Part shown: positions 25,759 to 35,828 of the stretch, one piece after another
Layout of the letters: each line of letters begins with the position of its first letter
Numbering within the stretch: the first letter of the stretch is position 1
Source: Verrucomicrobiota bacterium
GTDB lineage: Bacteria > Verrucomicrobiota > Verrucomicrobiia > Opitutales > UBA953
Direction of reading: 5' to 3'
Length of the DNA stretch: 64,000 nt
Assembly (NCBI GenBank): GCA_003569205.1
Contig: BGOK01000006.1
Span: 1 to 64,000 of the forward strand
Notes under the pieces: generated by a model
The model's input: the letters and a program-made list of their open reading frames with translations, nothing else
Database searches by the model: none
What the model was told of the DNA's origin: nothing
Program-made: the position numbers and the translations under genes

Positions 25759-28075
25759 ATGCCCCTGCTCGGCCGAATCCTCTGCCTGCTCGCTGGCTGC
25801 CACTTAATGGCGGCGGAGGTCCTGTTCGAGCGCGGCCGTTGGAACGTTCCTGTGGTCATGCCGGCTAACCCCGAACCCGATGAATGGTATGCCGCGCATT
25901 CGCTGGTCGATTGGTGCGAACGCGTGACTGGGAAAAAGCCCCGAATTAATCGAAGAGCCCGCCCAAGCCAGTGGCACCTCAGCGGGCCTCTACGTTGGGA
26001 AGACCCAAGCTGCCCAAAAGGCCGGCGTGCTTGCGCCGCCAGGCGAGGGCGACACGGCCACCTGCCGGGCGATTGGTCGCTCGGTCTTCTTGGTTGGTAA
26101 TAATCCGACCGCCACCCGCATCGCCGTTGGTCGTTTCTGCGAACGTTCACTCGGCGTCTTCTTCGCTTTCCCCGGACCAGGTGGCGCCGACTGGGTCATG
26201 CTGAACCGAGTCGTCTCGCCGGCGGACGACGTCTTCCGCCCAGCCTTTGCTTGGCGTGAGATCGGCGGCCTCCGCAATGAGCTAAGCCAAGAATGGGCCT
26301 ACAGCGTGGGCTATGGCCGGGCCCCGACTTTCTCCCACGGACTCTATGCCGCGTTCGGTAAAAAGGAATTCGCCGAAGACCCGACGCTCTTTGCGTCCGT
26401 CAACGGCGTCCGCCAAGCCCCCCAAGGCGATGGCTATGACGCTAACCCGAACCTCGCCCACCCCCGCGCCCCCGAGATGGGCGCCCGCCAAGCCCGTGCC
26501 TGGTTTCATAAGCAACCAGACGCCTTCTGCGTGCCCCTCGGGGTCAACGATTCCCTGACGTTCGATGACTCTGTCGCATCCGAGGGCTGGTATCGCGAAA
26601 GGCCAGTAAGGACGGATTACGTGGTCCGCTACTTAAACGAAGTCGCCAAGTCTTTCTGGCAGCCGACGGGCGACCTGCGCGGCGAACGCCATGCACTTGG
26701 CACCCTAGCCTACCTGCAGACATTACGGGCACCGACAGTAAAGGTCGACCCAGCCATCTTCCCTTGGGTCTGTGCTGATCGCATTGGTTACGCCGATCCC
26801 AGTTTCGCGGCTCAAGAATCCGCCAACCTCAAAGCATGGGTGCAATCCGGCGCCCGCCGCGTGGGCGCCTACGATTATTGGTATGGCGTCGACTACACGA
26901 GCCCGCGAGCCCACTTCGCCGCGCAAGCAGCCTCCATCCGCACCGCTCAGGCGGTCGGGGTAAAGGGCTGGTATGCGGAACTCGCCCCGCTCTGGGGTTT
27001 TGACGCCCCCAAGGCCTGGCTCGGTGCTAAGCTACTGGAACGACCCGACCAAGACGCCGAAGCGCTCCTGACTCGTTGGTTTGCAGCCGCCTATGGACCG
27101 GCCGCGGAACCCATGCGGGCTGCTTATCGGATAGTCGAAGCCGCTTGGACGCGCGATGCACAGGTGGGCGGGGCCAACCAATGGATTCGCCACTTTCGCG
27201 AGGAAAGCTCCGCCACCGTTCTAAGTGATGACGAAGTCGCTCGTATCTCCGCTTATGTCGCTCAAGCGGAAGTCGCCCTCGCTGAAAACGCCAAGCTGAC
27301 CTTCCGCCTGCAGAACCAGCGCTGGCGCCTGCAGCAATTCGTCGACGCCTGGACGCTGTCCGTGAAATTCCGGCGGGTCTACGCTGCCCGGTTGGCTTCG
27401 GCTCAAACGAGCACGCACGCCCTCTCGTGCCTCCAGCGTCTCATCAAGGCCGAAGCCGATTTCCAAGCACACCAGCAACGCTTCAATATCGCCTGGGGAG
27501 CCTATAGCCTACCTGTGCATTGGTTAGAATTCATCCCGACTGATCCCCGTCCTGAATTCTGCGCCGCTGCTTTCGCCCGCCCCGAACTCCGCACCGATTT
27601 AACCGCGTTAACCCTCACCGACCAGACAGGCCTCAGCGCCTTAAATGCCTTTTGGCTGCAGCATGCGGAGGAGGCCGTCGTTACCTCGCGTCCGGTGACC
27701 ACCGAAGCCCTCTTTGAGGCCTGGCAGTTCCGCCGGGCGAACCAGCAATTCAGTGTCGTCTCGGCTGGCACCGGCCTCATCCAAGTCACCCGTGACGCTG
27801 GCACGTTAACGCGCTCCCAACCAATTGTGGAAGGTTGCTTCGTGCAGCTCGCCGTGAAACTGACAGGCCATGCGCCCACCTGGGACGTTCGCCTGACGAT
27901 GACCTTCAAAGGGAGCGGCAAGCCCCTGACCCGCACGGTCCGTTGCACGCCAGAGTCGGGCGAACTCATCTTACCTGCGCCCAAAGGGGCAACTGAAGTC
28001 GAGTTTGCCATCGTCTTCGAAAACGGGGTCACCCTAATGTCCGTCGAAACGGCGGTGCTCACGCCCCGGCGCTAA
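25759..28075 (+). pseudogene. Secreted DUF4838 domain protein (glycoside-hydrolase-like), frameshifted
   Basis: Large secreted protein with a DUF4838 domain, common in Verrucomicrobiota and Planctomycetota and distantly related to alpha-glucuronidase/hexosaminidase folds. A signal peptide (LLGRILCLLAGCHLMAAE) opens the first frame, which runs to RVTGKKPRI at about 25,940. The second frame continues as ELIEEPAQASGTSAGLYVGK and is open to 28,075. Removing one base from the A5 (25933-25937) or C4 (25939-25942) run joins them. The body has the W-rich core WAYSVGYG, WVCADRIGYADP and GAYDYWYGVDY. The second half is a beta-rich C-terminal module. It ends two bases before the pglC-like start, so the two are co-transcribed. 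Confidence 0.8.
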
Positions 28076-28077
28076 TC

Positions 28078-28701
28078 ATGGTAAAACGCCTCTTCGACAT
28101 CTTCTTCTCTCTGGGCTGGCTGATCTTCTTCAGCCCCCTACTAGCGGGCGTGGCACTACTGGTCAGACTGAAGCTGGGCTCACCTATTCTATTCCTGCAG
28201 GAACGCCCTGGCCGGCACGGGAAGCCCTTTAAAGTCGTGAAGTTTCGGACGATGACCGATGGCGTCGACGGCACCGGCAAACCTTTACCAGATGAGGTTC
28301 GCCTAACGGCCTTCGGCCGGTTTCTCCGCTCCACCACCTTGGACGAGTTTCCCCAGATGTGGAACGTACTGCTCGGCGACATGAGCGTCGTCGGCCCACG
28401 CCCCTTATTAATGCGCTACCTGCCACGCTACAACCCCTTCCAAGCTCAGCGCATGCTTATGAAGCCGGGCGTCACCGGCTGGGCGCAGGTCAATGGCCGC
28501 AACGCGCTGACGTGGGATGAGAAATTCGCGCTCGATGTCTGGTATGTCCAAAACCAGAGCCTCTGGCTGGATCTTCGCATCGTCGTGAAAACGTTCTTCG
28601 TAGTCTTTGGGCGGCGTAACGTGAACTCCGCGAACGCCGCCACGATGGAAGAGTTCCTGGGCGACGGGAGCGGCTTGGCGGATGGGCAGCCGACCGAGTA
28701 A
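28078..28701 (+). CDS. PglC-like undecaprenyl-phosphate sugar phosphotransferase
   Basis: Small monotopic phosphoglycosyl transferase (207 aa) that starts glycan assembly by moving a sugar-1-phosphate from UDP-sugar to undecaprenyl phosphate. One N-terminal re-entrant helix (FDIFFSLGWLIFFSPLLAGVA), FLQERPGRHGKPFKVVKFRT, the catalytic DE dyad in STTLDEFPQMWNVLLGDMS, then VGPRPLL and KPGVTGWAQVNGRN. This is the PglC/WcaJ-catalytic-domain architecture. Together with the NeuD/PglD-like acyltransferase and the DegT aminotransferase on the other strand it suggests a 4-amino sugar (bacillosamine-like) as first residue. It starts two bases after the DUF4838 stop. Confidence 0.92.
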   Translation: MVKRLFDIFFSLGWLIFFSPLLAGVALLVRLKLGSPILFLQERPGRHGKPFKVVKFRTMTDGVDGTGKPLPDEVRLTAFGRFLRSTTLDEFPQMWNVLLGDMSVVGPRPLLMRYLPRYNPFQAQRMLMKPGVTGWAQVNGRNALTWDEKFALDVWYVQNQSLWLDLRIVVKTFFVVFGRRNVNSANAATMEEFLGDGSGLADGQPTE

Positions 28702-28906
28702 TATTCAACTGTCTCTACTGAGCATTGCCCAATCAGTTTCGTCGGGCGGTGCATGGTCGTCAACGAAGCGATTCTATCGGGCGGGCAATCACCGCCGAAT
28801 CATCGAACTCATCACCGTGTGCCTAAAAGATTGGGTTAAGTTGGTTGAAGAGAGAAGTGCCGCCTTGCGTAGCTATCCGAAGATCGTGCCCTTCGCCGCC
28901 TGACTC

Positions 28907-29677
28907 TCAGCGTTCGAACGACCCCAAGGTCGCCATGACCTGCTCCCTATTCCACAGGCACATCTCGCGCTCCGGATCCGGCGCAACCCAGTCGTCGATC
29001 CGCGCCAATGTTTCCCGCGGGAAATTATAAGGAGGCGCAAAGAGGTCCATGACCCGAAAAGATCCAGTCTGGATGTCGCGGTTCACGGTCGTACCGTCAT
29101 TCTTATGGCTAGTCGTTAGCAGGTAGGGAATGCCCGAAGCGACGAAGTTCTCCAGGACCGCCCGCGTATCCGAGTAGGAGAGGTGAAAGAGGCAGTCACG
29201 GCAAATCATCAGGGCCGCTGGCGGAAACTTGCCGCTGATAAGGTCGATGTGCACAAAAGAAACGCGGTCGGTCCGATGACGTTCTTCAAGCGAGCTGATC
29301 AGCGGCTTGACGATATCGCCTCCGACGTAGCTGACGTCGATTTCGCGCAGTAAATGGCTCATCCAATTGAAGTCGCCGCAGGGCGCATCGAAGACGCGAC
29401 GAATGCCGAACTTCCGGAAGAGCGAAGGAAGTTCTTTCCGCAGATTCTCCGTATATTTCAGGGTAGACCCTGTCCCGCTGACGCTTTCCTTGCTTTGCCA
29501 GTAGTCGTTCTGGTAAATCCAGGTGAATCGTTGTTCCGCGGTCGGCAGCGATAGGATCTTCGAGACTGCGATTTTACGGCGGATAAGCTCATAGGGCCGG
29601 CCAAAAATCTTGAGCACGGTCTTCACGAAGCCGACCCGTTGAATCGAATCGCGGATTTTGCGTACAGGCGAAGTCAT
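28907..29677 (-). CDS. Class I SAM-dependent methyltransferase
   Basis: 256 aa. Motif I is VFDAPCGDFNWMSHLL (about residues 95-110), followed by VGGDIVKPLISSLEERH (motif II acidic residue), LICRDCLFHLSYSDT and LLTTSHKNDGTTVNRDI. A basic N-terminal region (KTVLKIFGRPYELIRRKIA) precedes it. This type is frequent next to glycosyltransferases and probably methylates a sugar hydroxyl. Isolated on its strand, separated from ugd by 245 bases with a terminator. Base composition is less GC-rich than ugd and uxs beside it, which suggests separate acquisition. Confidence 0.7.
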   Translation of the reverse strand: MTSPVRKIRDSIQRVGFVKTVLKIFGRPYELIRRKIAVSKILSLPTAEQRFTWIYQNDYWQSKESVSGTGSTLKYTENLRKELPSLFRKFGIRRVFDAPCGDFNWMSHLLREIDVSYVGGDIVKPLISSLEERHRTDRVSFVHIDLISGKFPPAALMICRDCLFHLSYSDTRAVLENFVASGIPYLLTTSHKNDGTTVNRDIQTGSFRVMDLFAPPYNFPRETLARIDDWVAPDPEREMCLWNREQVMATLGSFER

Positions 29678-29874
29678 AGGGTTGCCGTCACGTTAGATTC
29701 CAAAAGACTTCCTTCAAAGCATTAACTTTAACTGGGAGGAAAATCGCAGCCGCCCAGTACTATGGCTCCTAAAACAATTACCGCGGTCGACTAATGGGCG
29801 GCTAATCCTACGCCGCAAACGCCGCCATGATGGATGTGTTCGCAAGCGTCGGTAAACAACGACCACAATAGGCA

Positions 29875-29900
29875 CAAAAAAGCCGCACTGGGTGCGGCTC
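29875..29900 (-). terminator. Rho-independent terminator after ugd
   Basis: A perfect 8-base stem, AGCCGCAC/GTGCGGCT, with a 3-base loop at 29881-29899, followed on the minus strand by T6. It lies 24 bases beyond the ugd stop and closes the long minus-strand polysaccharide operon. Confidence 0.85.
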
Positions 29901-29922
29901 AGAAAACGGTCGACGCGATGGG

Positions 29923-31269
29923 CTAGTCGGGGGCCGAACCAATGACACGCAGTCGGAAGCCAGCCTGTTGGACAGCGGCTCGATCAACCACATTGCGTCC
30001 GTCGCAAACCGTGGCGCCTGGACTTAGCTTTACGGAAGCCCAAGCAATCGAGCGGAACTCTTCCCACTCCGTGAGGACGGCGACGGCACCCGCGCCAGCC
30101 AGGGCCTGCGCAGCGCTTGAGGCTAAGGAGAACTGGGCAGGGTTCCCGAGTTCGGCGGCAAAGCGTTGGCCATCGACTCGCGGGTCATAAGCGACGACCT
30201 CGCAGCCGGAATGCAATAAGGCCCGGCAGACGGTAAGGGCGGCCGATTCACGGAAGTCATTGGTGTCCTTCTTAAATGCCAACCCGAGGACTGCCACCCG
30301 GCGGTTTACGGCCGCCTGCTGGACGGCCTCGGCAAAGCGACGTTTCTGCCACTCGTTGATATCCACCACGCCTTGCCAATAGGCGGCGACTTCGGGGAGC
30401 GCATGGTGCTCGCAAAGGTAAATCAGCGACAGCAGATCTTTCTGGAAACAGGACCCACCGAAACCAACGGAAGCCTGGAGGAACTTTGGGCCGATGCGCG
30501 AATCCGCTCCCACCACCGTAGCGACTTCCGACACTTCGGCGCCGGTCTGCTCACAAAGTGCCGAGAGAGAATTAATGGAAGAAACGCGCTGGGCCAGAAA
30601 GGCGTTCGCAGCCAGCTTGGATAGCTCCGCTGACCAAAGGCCCGTGGTGAGGATTTTTTCCGAGGCCACCCAAGAGGCATAGATGGACTTTAATGCTACC
30701 ACGGCAGCGGGGTCTTCACCGCCAATGAGCACGCGATCGGGCTGTTGCAGGTCACGAATAGCCGTACCTTCGGCCAAGAATTCTGGGTTGGAGAGTACGG
30801 CGAAAGTTCCGCCGGCTTGGTTCGCCGAAAGAATCTGCTGAATGCGTTCCGCCGCTCGCACTGGCATGGTCGACTTCTCGACCACAATGGTATGGCCGCG
30901 GGCGTGCTCGGCGATGAGGCGGGCACAGGCCTCGACATACTGTAAGTCGGAGGCCTTTCCGGCGCCCTCACCTGCGGTTTTCGTAGGGGTCTGGACAGAG
31001 ATGAAAACAATGTCGGCTTCGGCTAAAGCCGCTAACCCTTCGGCCTGTGGCCGGAAGTAAAGGTTGCGACCCCGGGTGCGGCTCACGACCTCGGACAAGC
31101 CAGGCTCAAAGACCGGCAAGGTGTCGCTATTCCAAGCCGCAATCCGCTCGGCATTCAAGTCTAGCACGGTCACTTGGACATCTGGGCAACGATCGGCGAT
31201 GACCGCCATTGTGGGGCCGCCGACGTAGCCAGCGCCGATACAGACAATCTTTTGAGGGCGAAATAGCAT
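29923..31269 (-). CDS. ugd: UDP-glucose 6-dehydrogenase
   Basis: NAD-dependent oxidation of UDP-glucose to UDP-glucuronate. 448 aa; the eukaryote-like opening PQKIVCIGAGYVGGPTMAVIA and the FEPGLSEVV segment identify the Ugd branch rather than WecC. The catalytic cysteine is in GFGGSCFQKDLLSL, with FLAEGTAIRDL, AELSKLAANAFLAQR and the C-terminal LGLAFKKDTNDFRES. Start at the ATG at 31269. It is the last gene of the operon, four bases after uxs, so the pair makes UDP-glucuronate and then UDP-xylose. Confidence 0.96.
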   Translation of the reverse strand: MLFRPQKIVCIGAGYVGGPTMAVIADRCPDVQVTVLDLNAERIAAWNSDTLPVFEPGLSEVVSRTRGRNLYFRPQAEGLAALAEADIVFISVQTPTKTAGEGAGKASDLQYVEACARLIAEHARGHTIVVEKSTMPVRAAERIQQILSANQAGGTFAVLSNPEFLAEGTAIRDLQQPDRVLIGGEDPAAVVALKSIYASWVASEKILTTGLWSAELSKLAANAFLAQRVSSINSLSALCEQTGAEVSEVATVVGADSRIGPKFLQASVGFGGSCFQKDLLSLIYLCEHHALPEVAAYWQGVVDINEWQKRRFAEAVQQAAVNRRVAVLGLAFKKDTNDFRESAALTVCRALLHSGCEVVAYDPRVDGQRFAAELGNPAQFSLASSAAQALAGAGAVAVLTEWEEFRSIAWASVKLSPGATVCDGRNVVDRAAVQQAGFRLRVIGSAPD

Positions 31270-31273
31270 GGCT

Positions 31274-32206
31274 TTAGCGTTGGCTTAAGGGGCGGAGGTA
31301 GGCGGTGGTTCGGCGGAGGCCTTCGGCCAGCTCGACGGTAGGCTGCCATTGCAAATGAGCCCGGGCTTTGGCGATATCGGGGCAGCGTTGCTTAGGGTCG
31401 TCCACGGGGAGCGGCCGATACTGAATCGGGGTGACCATGCCGACTTCGGCCTGCACGGCCTGCGCGAGCTCAAGCATCGTGAATTCCGTGGGGTTACCGA
31501 GATTCACCGGACCAAGGTTAGTGGGCGCCGCCAGCACCCGCAAAAAGCCCTCAATCAGATCATCCACATAGCAGAAAGAGCGGGTCTGGCTACCATCACC
31601 GTAAACCGTGAGCGCTTCGCCGCGCAGAGCCTGGAGGAGGAAGTTGGTGACCACGCGGCCGTCATCGAGGCGCATATTCGGTCCATAGGTATTAAAGATA
31701 CGGACCAGGCGAGCATCCACCCGGCCCAACCGCTGGAAATCGGCGCAGATTGTTTCCGCCAAGCGCTTGCCCTCGTCGTAACAAGCCCGCGGGCCCACCG
31801 AATTCACGTTGCCCAGATAGCCTTCCGGCTGCGGGTGCACTAAAGGATCACCATAGATTTCGGAGGTCGAGGCTTGGAGGAGTTTAGCCTGGTGGCGCTC
31901 GGCATTTTCCAAGGCATGTAACGTCCCGAGGAAGGCAATCTTGGCCGTATAGATGGGGTCCTTCTGGTAATGGGGCGGGGAAGCTGGGCAGGCCAGATTG
32001 CAGACCACGTCCACCGCTTGGTCGTAGGGGACGGTGACATCATGCTGCACGAAGCGAAAGCCCGCATGCGCGGCTAAGGCTTGGATGTTCGCCTCAGTGC
32101 CTGAATGGAAGTTATCCATCCCGACGACTTGGTGGCCATCGCGTAGTAGCCGTGCGGATAAATGGTAACCGAGGAAGCCGGCGGCGCCGGTGACGAGGTA
32201 TCGCAT
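31274..32206 (-). CDS. uxs: UDP-glucuronate decarboxylase (UDP-xylose synthase)
   Basis: Extended SDR converting UDP-glucuronate to UDP-xylose. At 310 aa it has YLVTGAAGFLGYHL, the UXS-diagnostic CNLACPASPPHYQKDP, LLQASTSEIYGDPLVHPQ, catalytic RACYDEGKRLAE (YxxxK) and FNTYGPNMRLDDGRVVTNFL. It follows a GT gene by five bases and precedes ugd, which provides its substrate. Start at the ATG at 32206. A decayed relative of this N-terminus lies at 23,579. Confidence 0.95.
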   Translation of the reverse strand: MRYLVTGAAGFLGYHLSARLLRDGHQVVGMDNFHSGTEANIQALAAHAGFRFVQHDVTVPYDQAVDVVCNLACPASPPHYQKDPIYTAKIAFLGTLHALENAERHQAKLLQASTSEIYGDPLVHPQPEGYLGNVNSVGPRACYDEGKRLAETICADFQRLGRVDARLVRIFNTYGPNMRLDDGRVVTNFLLQALRGEALTVYGDGSQTRSFCYVDDLIEGFLRVLAAPTNLGPVNLGNPTEFTMLELAQAVQAEVGMVTPIQYRPLPVDDPKQRCPDIAKARAHLQWQPTVELAEGLRRTTAYLRPLSQR

Positions 32207-32211
32207 CGAAA

Positions 32212-33243
32212 TTAGGAAAGTTTTTTCGCGATGGCAGCGACGCGGTCGGCAAAGATGGCGGGGCCATGGGTGGCGGCGCGGATACGTGATTCCGCCTGGG
32301 CAAGACCGAGGGCAGCGTCATCGGACGACGCCAGTTGCAAGATGGCCTGCGCTAACGCATCGCGGTCGCCGGCGGGAAACTCAGCGGCATTCATCTGGGT
32401 CGCAAAATCGTGGCGGGAGCCGATGGTGGCGGAAAGTAACAGTTGGCAGCCGGAGAGGGCAGCTTCGTGCACAACGAGCCCCCAAGCCTCACTATAGCTA
32501 GGCAAGGCGAAGATACGCGCCGACCGGTAAAGCGCCCCGAGTTCGGCAGGCTGAACGAAGCCATGGACTTGGATGCGCGGGTGGGCCGGGATTTTATCCT
32601 GTAACGGGCCGCTGCCATACAAGTGGAGTTCCCACTCCGGCAACTGGTCAGCGACGGACGCAAAGGCCGTGGCGAGACCTACGCAGTCCTTACGCTCGAT
32701 ATACTGCCCAACGAATAAGATACGCTTGGGGCGAGCGGCCAGTGGTGGGCCATCAAAGAAAACCGTCGGGTCTGCGCCGTAAAGGCCTTCCGCAATCTCT
32801 TCATCAGTGAAGCCATACCAACGGGCGAGGCGGCGACCGGAAATACCCGGCACGAGGACGGCCGCGAACTTCCGCTTCCGCGCGAGGCGGAACCATAATC
32901 CGCCAAACCACTGCCGGAGATCGCCGCGCCAGTCATTATCCATAAGCAGGCAGACCTTGCCGCCAGCGGCACGGACTTCATCACCCAAGGCATTAAAGGC
33001 CGGGCACGCCCAGCCCGCTTGGAAAAAGACCGTGGGCGTGGCTAAGCCTAAGTCCGCCCAGCGGACAACTCGTGACGCCTCCACCCATTGAATTGGCTGA
33101 CCGAGGGCCGCTTCCATCCCCTGAATGGGCACGGCCGGGCGTGTCCCGATAACGGCACACGGCTGACCGAGCTGCGCCAGGGCCGAACGGAGCTGCCGAG
33201 CCGCGTATTGCGGCAGGCCCTGCCATGAAAAGGCGATAGTCAT
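32212..33243 (-). CDS. GT4 family glycosyltransferase
   Basis: 343 aa GT-B enzyme. The C-terminal half carries the donor-site hallmarks PKRILFVGQYIERKDCVGL, WELHLYGSGPLQDKIP and the E-x7-E segment PSYSEAWGLVVHEAALSG. Start overlaps the wzx stop by four bases. Since uxs and ugd follow it, it is a candidate xylosyl- or glucuronosyltransferase, but that is inference from position only. Confidence 0.85.
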   Translation of the reverse strand: MTIAFSWQGLPQYAARQLRSALAQLGQPCAVIGTRPAVPIQGMEAALGQPIQWVEASRVVRWADLGLATPTVFFQAGWACPAFNALGDEVRAAGGKVCLLMDNDWRGDLRQWFGGLWFRLARKRKFAAVLVPGISGRRLARWYGFTDEEIAEGLYGADPTVFFDGPPLAARPKRILFVGQYIERKDCVGLATAFASVADQLPEWELHLYGSGPLQDKIPAHPRIQVHGFVQPAELGALYRSARIFALPSYSEAWGLVVHEAALSGCQLLLSATIGSRHDFATQMNAAEFPAGDRDALAQAILQLASSDDAALGLAQAESRIRAATHGPAIFADRVAAIAKKLS

Positions 33244-34691
33244 CGTTCAAGAGAGTTGACTTGGGCTTCGCGACGCATGGTTCGATAATAGATTCCGGCA
33301 CAAAGGAGTCCGAGGATGCCCGTGGGAATTAGGCCCCAGAAATCGCCCTCCGCAGAAGCTACGCTCCACTGTGCGACAGCTAAAGCAGCTCCCGCCAAGC
33401 CCGCCAAAACCCACGTCCGTGCACCAATCCAATAACCAGTTCGCCAGCGCATCACCAACGTCATCAAGACCGCATAGGCCACGTAGCCCGCGGCAAACGC
33501 AATAGCGGCGCCAGACAACCCGAATGTTCCAATTAAAGCCAATGGCAATAGCCCGAGGATTAGGTTAGAAATCAATTCAACGATGAGGACGGAGCGGTTG
33601 GACCCGCGCGCCTGGAGCCAGAAGCCCATCGGCCAAGAAATCAAACGGAAGAACACCCCCCAGACCATCCAGCTCAGCAAGGGAATGGCCGGCTCAAATT
33701 GGTCGGCCGTGTATAGCCAGTGGATGCAGACGCGACCCATCGTTAGTAAGGCCGCCAATAAAGGAAGCGCCAGCAGCAGTCCTGCTTGAATCTGCTTCTC
33801 CACCAAGGCCCGGGCTTCCGTTTCATCCTTAGCCGCGGCGACACGGGGAAAGAAGTCCGTCGCCATGGCCGCAAAGACAAAGCCAGGTAAGCTACTCGCA
33901 ATGGCCAAGGCTGCTTGGTAATGTCCCGCAGCTACTAATCCAAACTCACGTAAGACAATCCAGCGCGCCACGTAGGCCGATAATTGTGAGAGCAACCCAA
34001 CCACCATCAAGGCACCGCCCAGCTGGAGTAGTTCGCGAATAAGCGCGCGGTCAGGCGCAGCGTCAGTCACCGCTGGACAGTGCTTACGTGCCGCCACCCA
34101 CATGAAGACGGCTGGAGCGCCGGTCGCTACGAGGATACCGAGGGTGACTCCAATGAGAGAATGCCCTGCTTGGTGGCAGAGGTAGACCAGCGGTAGCCCT
34201 AAGAGGACGCCGGCAAAGGCGGACAGCACTTGGGTCGTGGCCAGCGCGCGCAAATGGCCGCTGGCTTGCAAGATGGCACCCCACATGCCGGCGGCGACCA
34301 AGAGAGGCACCGCCATTCCTGCCAAGCCCAACTCCAAGATATGTCGATCGTTGGGCTGAAAGGTCCACAGTCCAATCGGCACAAATAGTATCGCGACCGC
34401 TAAGAGTCCGAACCAACTGAGGCGGACTCCCAGCCAACGAACCGCGGCTATCTTGGCGGCTTGTTCGTCCGGCGTGGCTGACGCCACCGTGCGCACGCCG
34501 GCGGTGGCCAACCCCCACCCTGCGGCCATTGCAACGAGTCCGTTAAAGGAAACCAAAATGCCCGCGAGGCCGACCCCTGCGGGGCCGACCATCAAGGCAA
34601 TCGCTTTGGTGCGAAAGAAAGCTGCTACCAAGACTAAGACCGAGGCTCCGCCCATGAGCGCGCTGGAACGAAGAATGCGGGCGAAAGCCAT
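33240..34691 (-). CDS. wzx: Wzx-type oligosaccharide flippase
   Basis: 483 aa polytopic inner-membrane protein with about twelve hydrophobic segments of the MATE/MOP fold, such as LMGGASVLVLVAAFFRTKAIALM at the N-terminus and GLVAAGHYQAALAIASSLPGFVFA mid-protein (each described within 20-residue parts). It moves undecaprenyl-linked repeat units across the inner membrane. Neighbours (initiating transferase, Wzy-like proteins, many GTs) support a Wzx/Wzy-dependent pathway. Start at the ATG at 34691, seven bases after the DegT stop. The last residues overlap the following GT. Confidence 0.85.
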   Translation of the reverse strand: MAFARILRSSALMGGASVLVLVAAFFRTKAIALMVGPAGVGLAGILVSFNGLVAMAAGWGLATAGVRTVASATPDEQAAKIAAVRWLGVRLSWFGLLAVAILFVPIGLWTFQPNDRHILELGLAGMAVPLLVAAGMWGAILQASGHLRALATTQVLSAFAGVLLGLPLVYLCHQAGHSLIGVTLGILVATGAPAVFMWVAARKHCPAVTDAAPDRALIRELLQLGGALMVVGLLSQLSAYVARWIVLREFGLVAAGHYQAALAIASSLPGFVFAAMATDFFPRVAAAKDETEARALVEKQIQAGLLLALPLLAALLTMGRVCIHWLYTADQFEPAIPLLSWMVWGVFFRLISWPMGFWLQARGSNRSVLIVELISNLILGLLPLALIGTFGLSGAAIAFAAGYVAYAVLMTLVMRWRTGYWIGARTWVLAGLAGAALAVAQWSVASAEGDFWGLIPTGILGLLCAGIYYRTMRREAQVNSLER

Positions 34692-34698
34692 TCGGAGA

Positions 34699-35823
34699 TT
34701 ACTTAAGGACGGACTTCACGCCCGCGATGACGCGGTCGCGGTCTTCGACGGACATTCCTGAGCCCGAAGGCAGACAGAGTCCTTGGGCGAAGAGGCCTTC
34801 GGCGACTTGACCGCCAAAGTATTCAGCCCCCGCGAAGACAGGCTGTAGGTGCAAGGGCTTCCATATCGGCCGGGCTTCGATATCGAGTTTCTCTAAGGCA
34901 AGCCTCACGTCATCCGTGGTGGCTCCCGCTTTGGTCGGGTCAATCGTCAGACAGGATAACCAGTGCGTAGACTCTCCCCAGGATGCCTCGGGCTGCATGA
35001 CAATACCTGGGCAAGGGGCGAAGGCCTTTTGGTAGGCGCGGTAGTGATCGCGGCGACGGGTGACCTTGCCGGCTAAGCGGAGCAACTGGCCACGGCCAAT
35101 CGCCGCGCAAATATTACTGAGGCGATAGTTATAACCGATCGTTGAGTGCTGGTAGTGAGCAGCGGGCTCGCGCGCTTGGGTGGCTAGGAAACGAGCCTGC
35201 TGCGCGAGCTCCGCATTATCGGTGACGAGCATACCGCCCCCCGAGGTAGTAATGATTTTATTGCCGTTGAAGGAATGAATTCCAAAGAGCCCGTGGGAGC
35301 CGGGGCTGGTTTCGCCGTAACTGGCGCCCAGCGCTTCGGCGGCGTCTTCAATCAACTTCACGCCGTAGCGCTCACAACAGGCCTTAATGGGCGCAATGTC
35401 AGCGGACTGACCATAGAGGTGGACTAAGACCAGGGCTTTAGGCGTCCGGCCAGCCTTGGCCTTACGCTCAATGACCTCACAGGCCACCGCCGGATCCATA
35501 TTCCAACTCAGGGCTTCTGAATCGATAAACACCGGCTTGGCGCCCAGATAGGTAATCGGCGCGGCCGAAGCGATGAAGGTGAGCGTCGAGCACAGGACTT
35601 CGTCGCCCGGACCCACCCCAGCAAGCCGCAGCGCTAAGTGTAAAGCGGCGGTACCCGAGGAGACGCCAACGGCGTGGCGCGAACCAACGATCTCGGCAAA
35701 CTCGCGCTCAAACGCATCCAGCTGCGGGCCGATGGGAGCGACCCAGTTGGATTCGAACGCTTCGAGTACGAACTCAACCTCGGCACTGCCGACGTCAGGA
35801 GGGGAAAGGTAAAGGCGAGGCAT
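34699..35823 (-). CDS. DegT/DnrJ/EryC1-type sugar aminotransferase (PglE-like)
   Basis: PLP enzyme transferring an amino group to a keto-sugar nucleotide. 374 aa; LYLSPPDVGSAE start, SSGTAALHLALRLAGV, LIEDAAEALGASY and the PLP lysine in IHSFNGNKIITTSGGGML. GYNYRLSNICAAIGRGQL is also conserved. With the NeuD/PglD-like acyltransferase just upstream in the operon and the PglC-like transferase on the other strand, a UDP-4-amino-4,6-dideoxyhexose is likely. The required 4,6-dehydratase (PglF type) is not in this window. The start codon directly abuts a hairpin repeat (35829-35887) that now forms the 5' leader. Confidence 0.92.
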   Translation of the reverse strand: MPRLYLSPPDVGSAEVEFVLEAFESNWVAPIGPQLDAFEREFAEIVGSRHAVGVSSGTAALHLALRLAGVGPGDEVLCSTLTFIASAAPITYLGAKPVFIDSEALSWNMDPAVACEVIERKAKAGRTPKALVLVHLYGQSADIAPIKACCERYGVKLIEDAAEALGASYGETSPGSHGLFGIHSFNGNKIITTSGGGMLVTDNAELAQQARFLATQAREPAAHYQHSTIGYNYRLSNICAAIGRGQLLRLAGKVTRRRDHYRAYQKAFAPCPGIVMQPEASWGESTHWLSCLTIDPTKAGATTDDVRLALEKLDIEARPIWKPLHLQPVFAGAEYFGGQVAEGLFAQGLCLPSGSGMSVEDRDRVIAGVKSVLK

Positions 35824-35828
35824 AGCGT

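Noticed and set aside
28702-28906. Small protein-like reading at about 28,780-28,903 (RAGNHRRIIELITVCLKDWV)
   Set aside because: No recognisable family, no ribosome-binding site and only about 40 codons; could be a remnant but cannot be supported.
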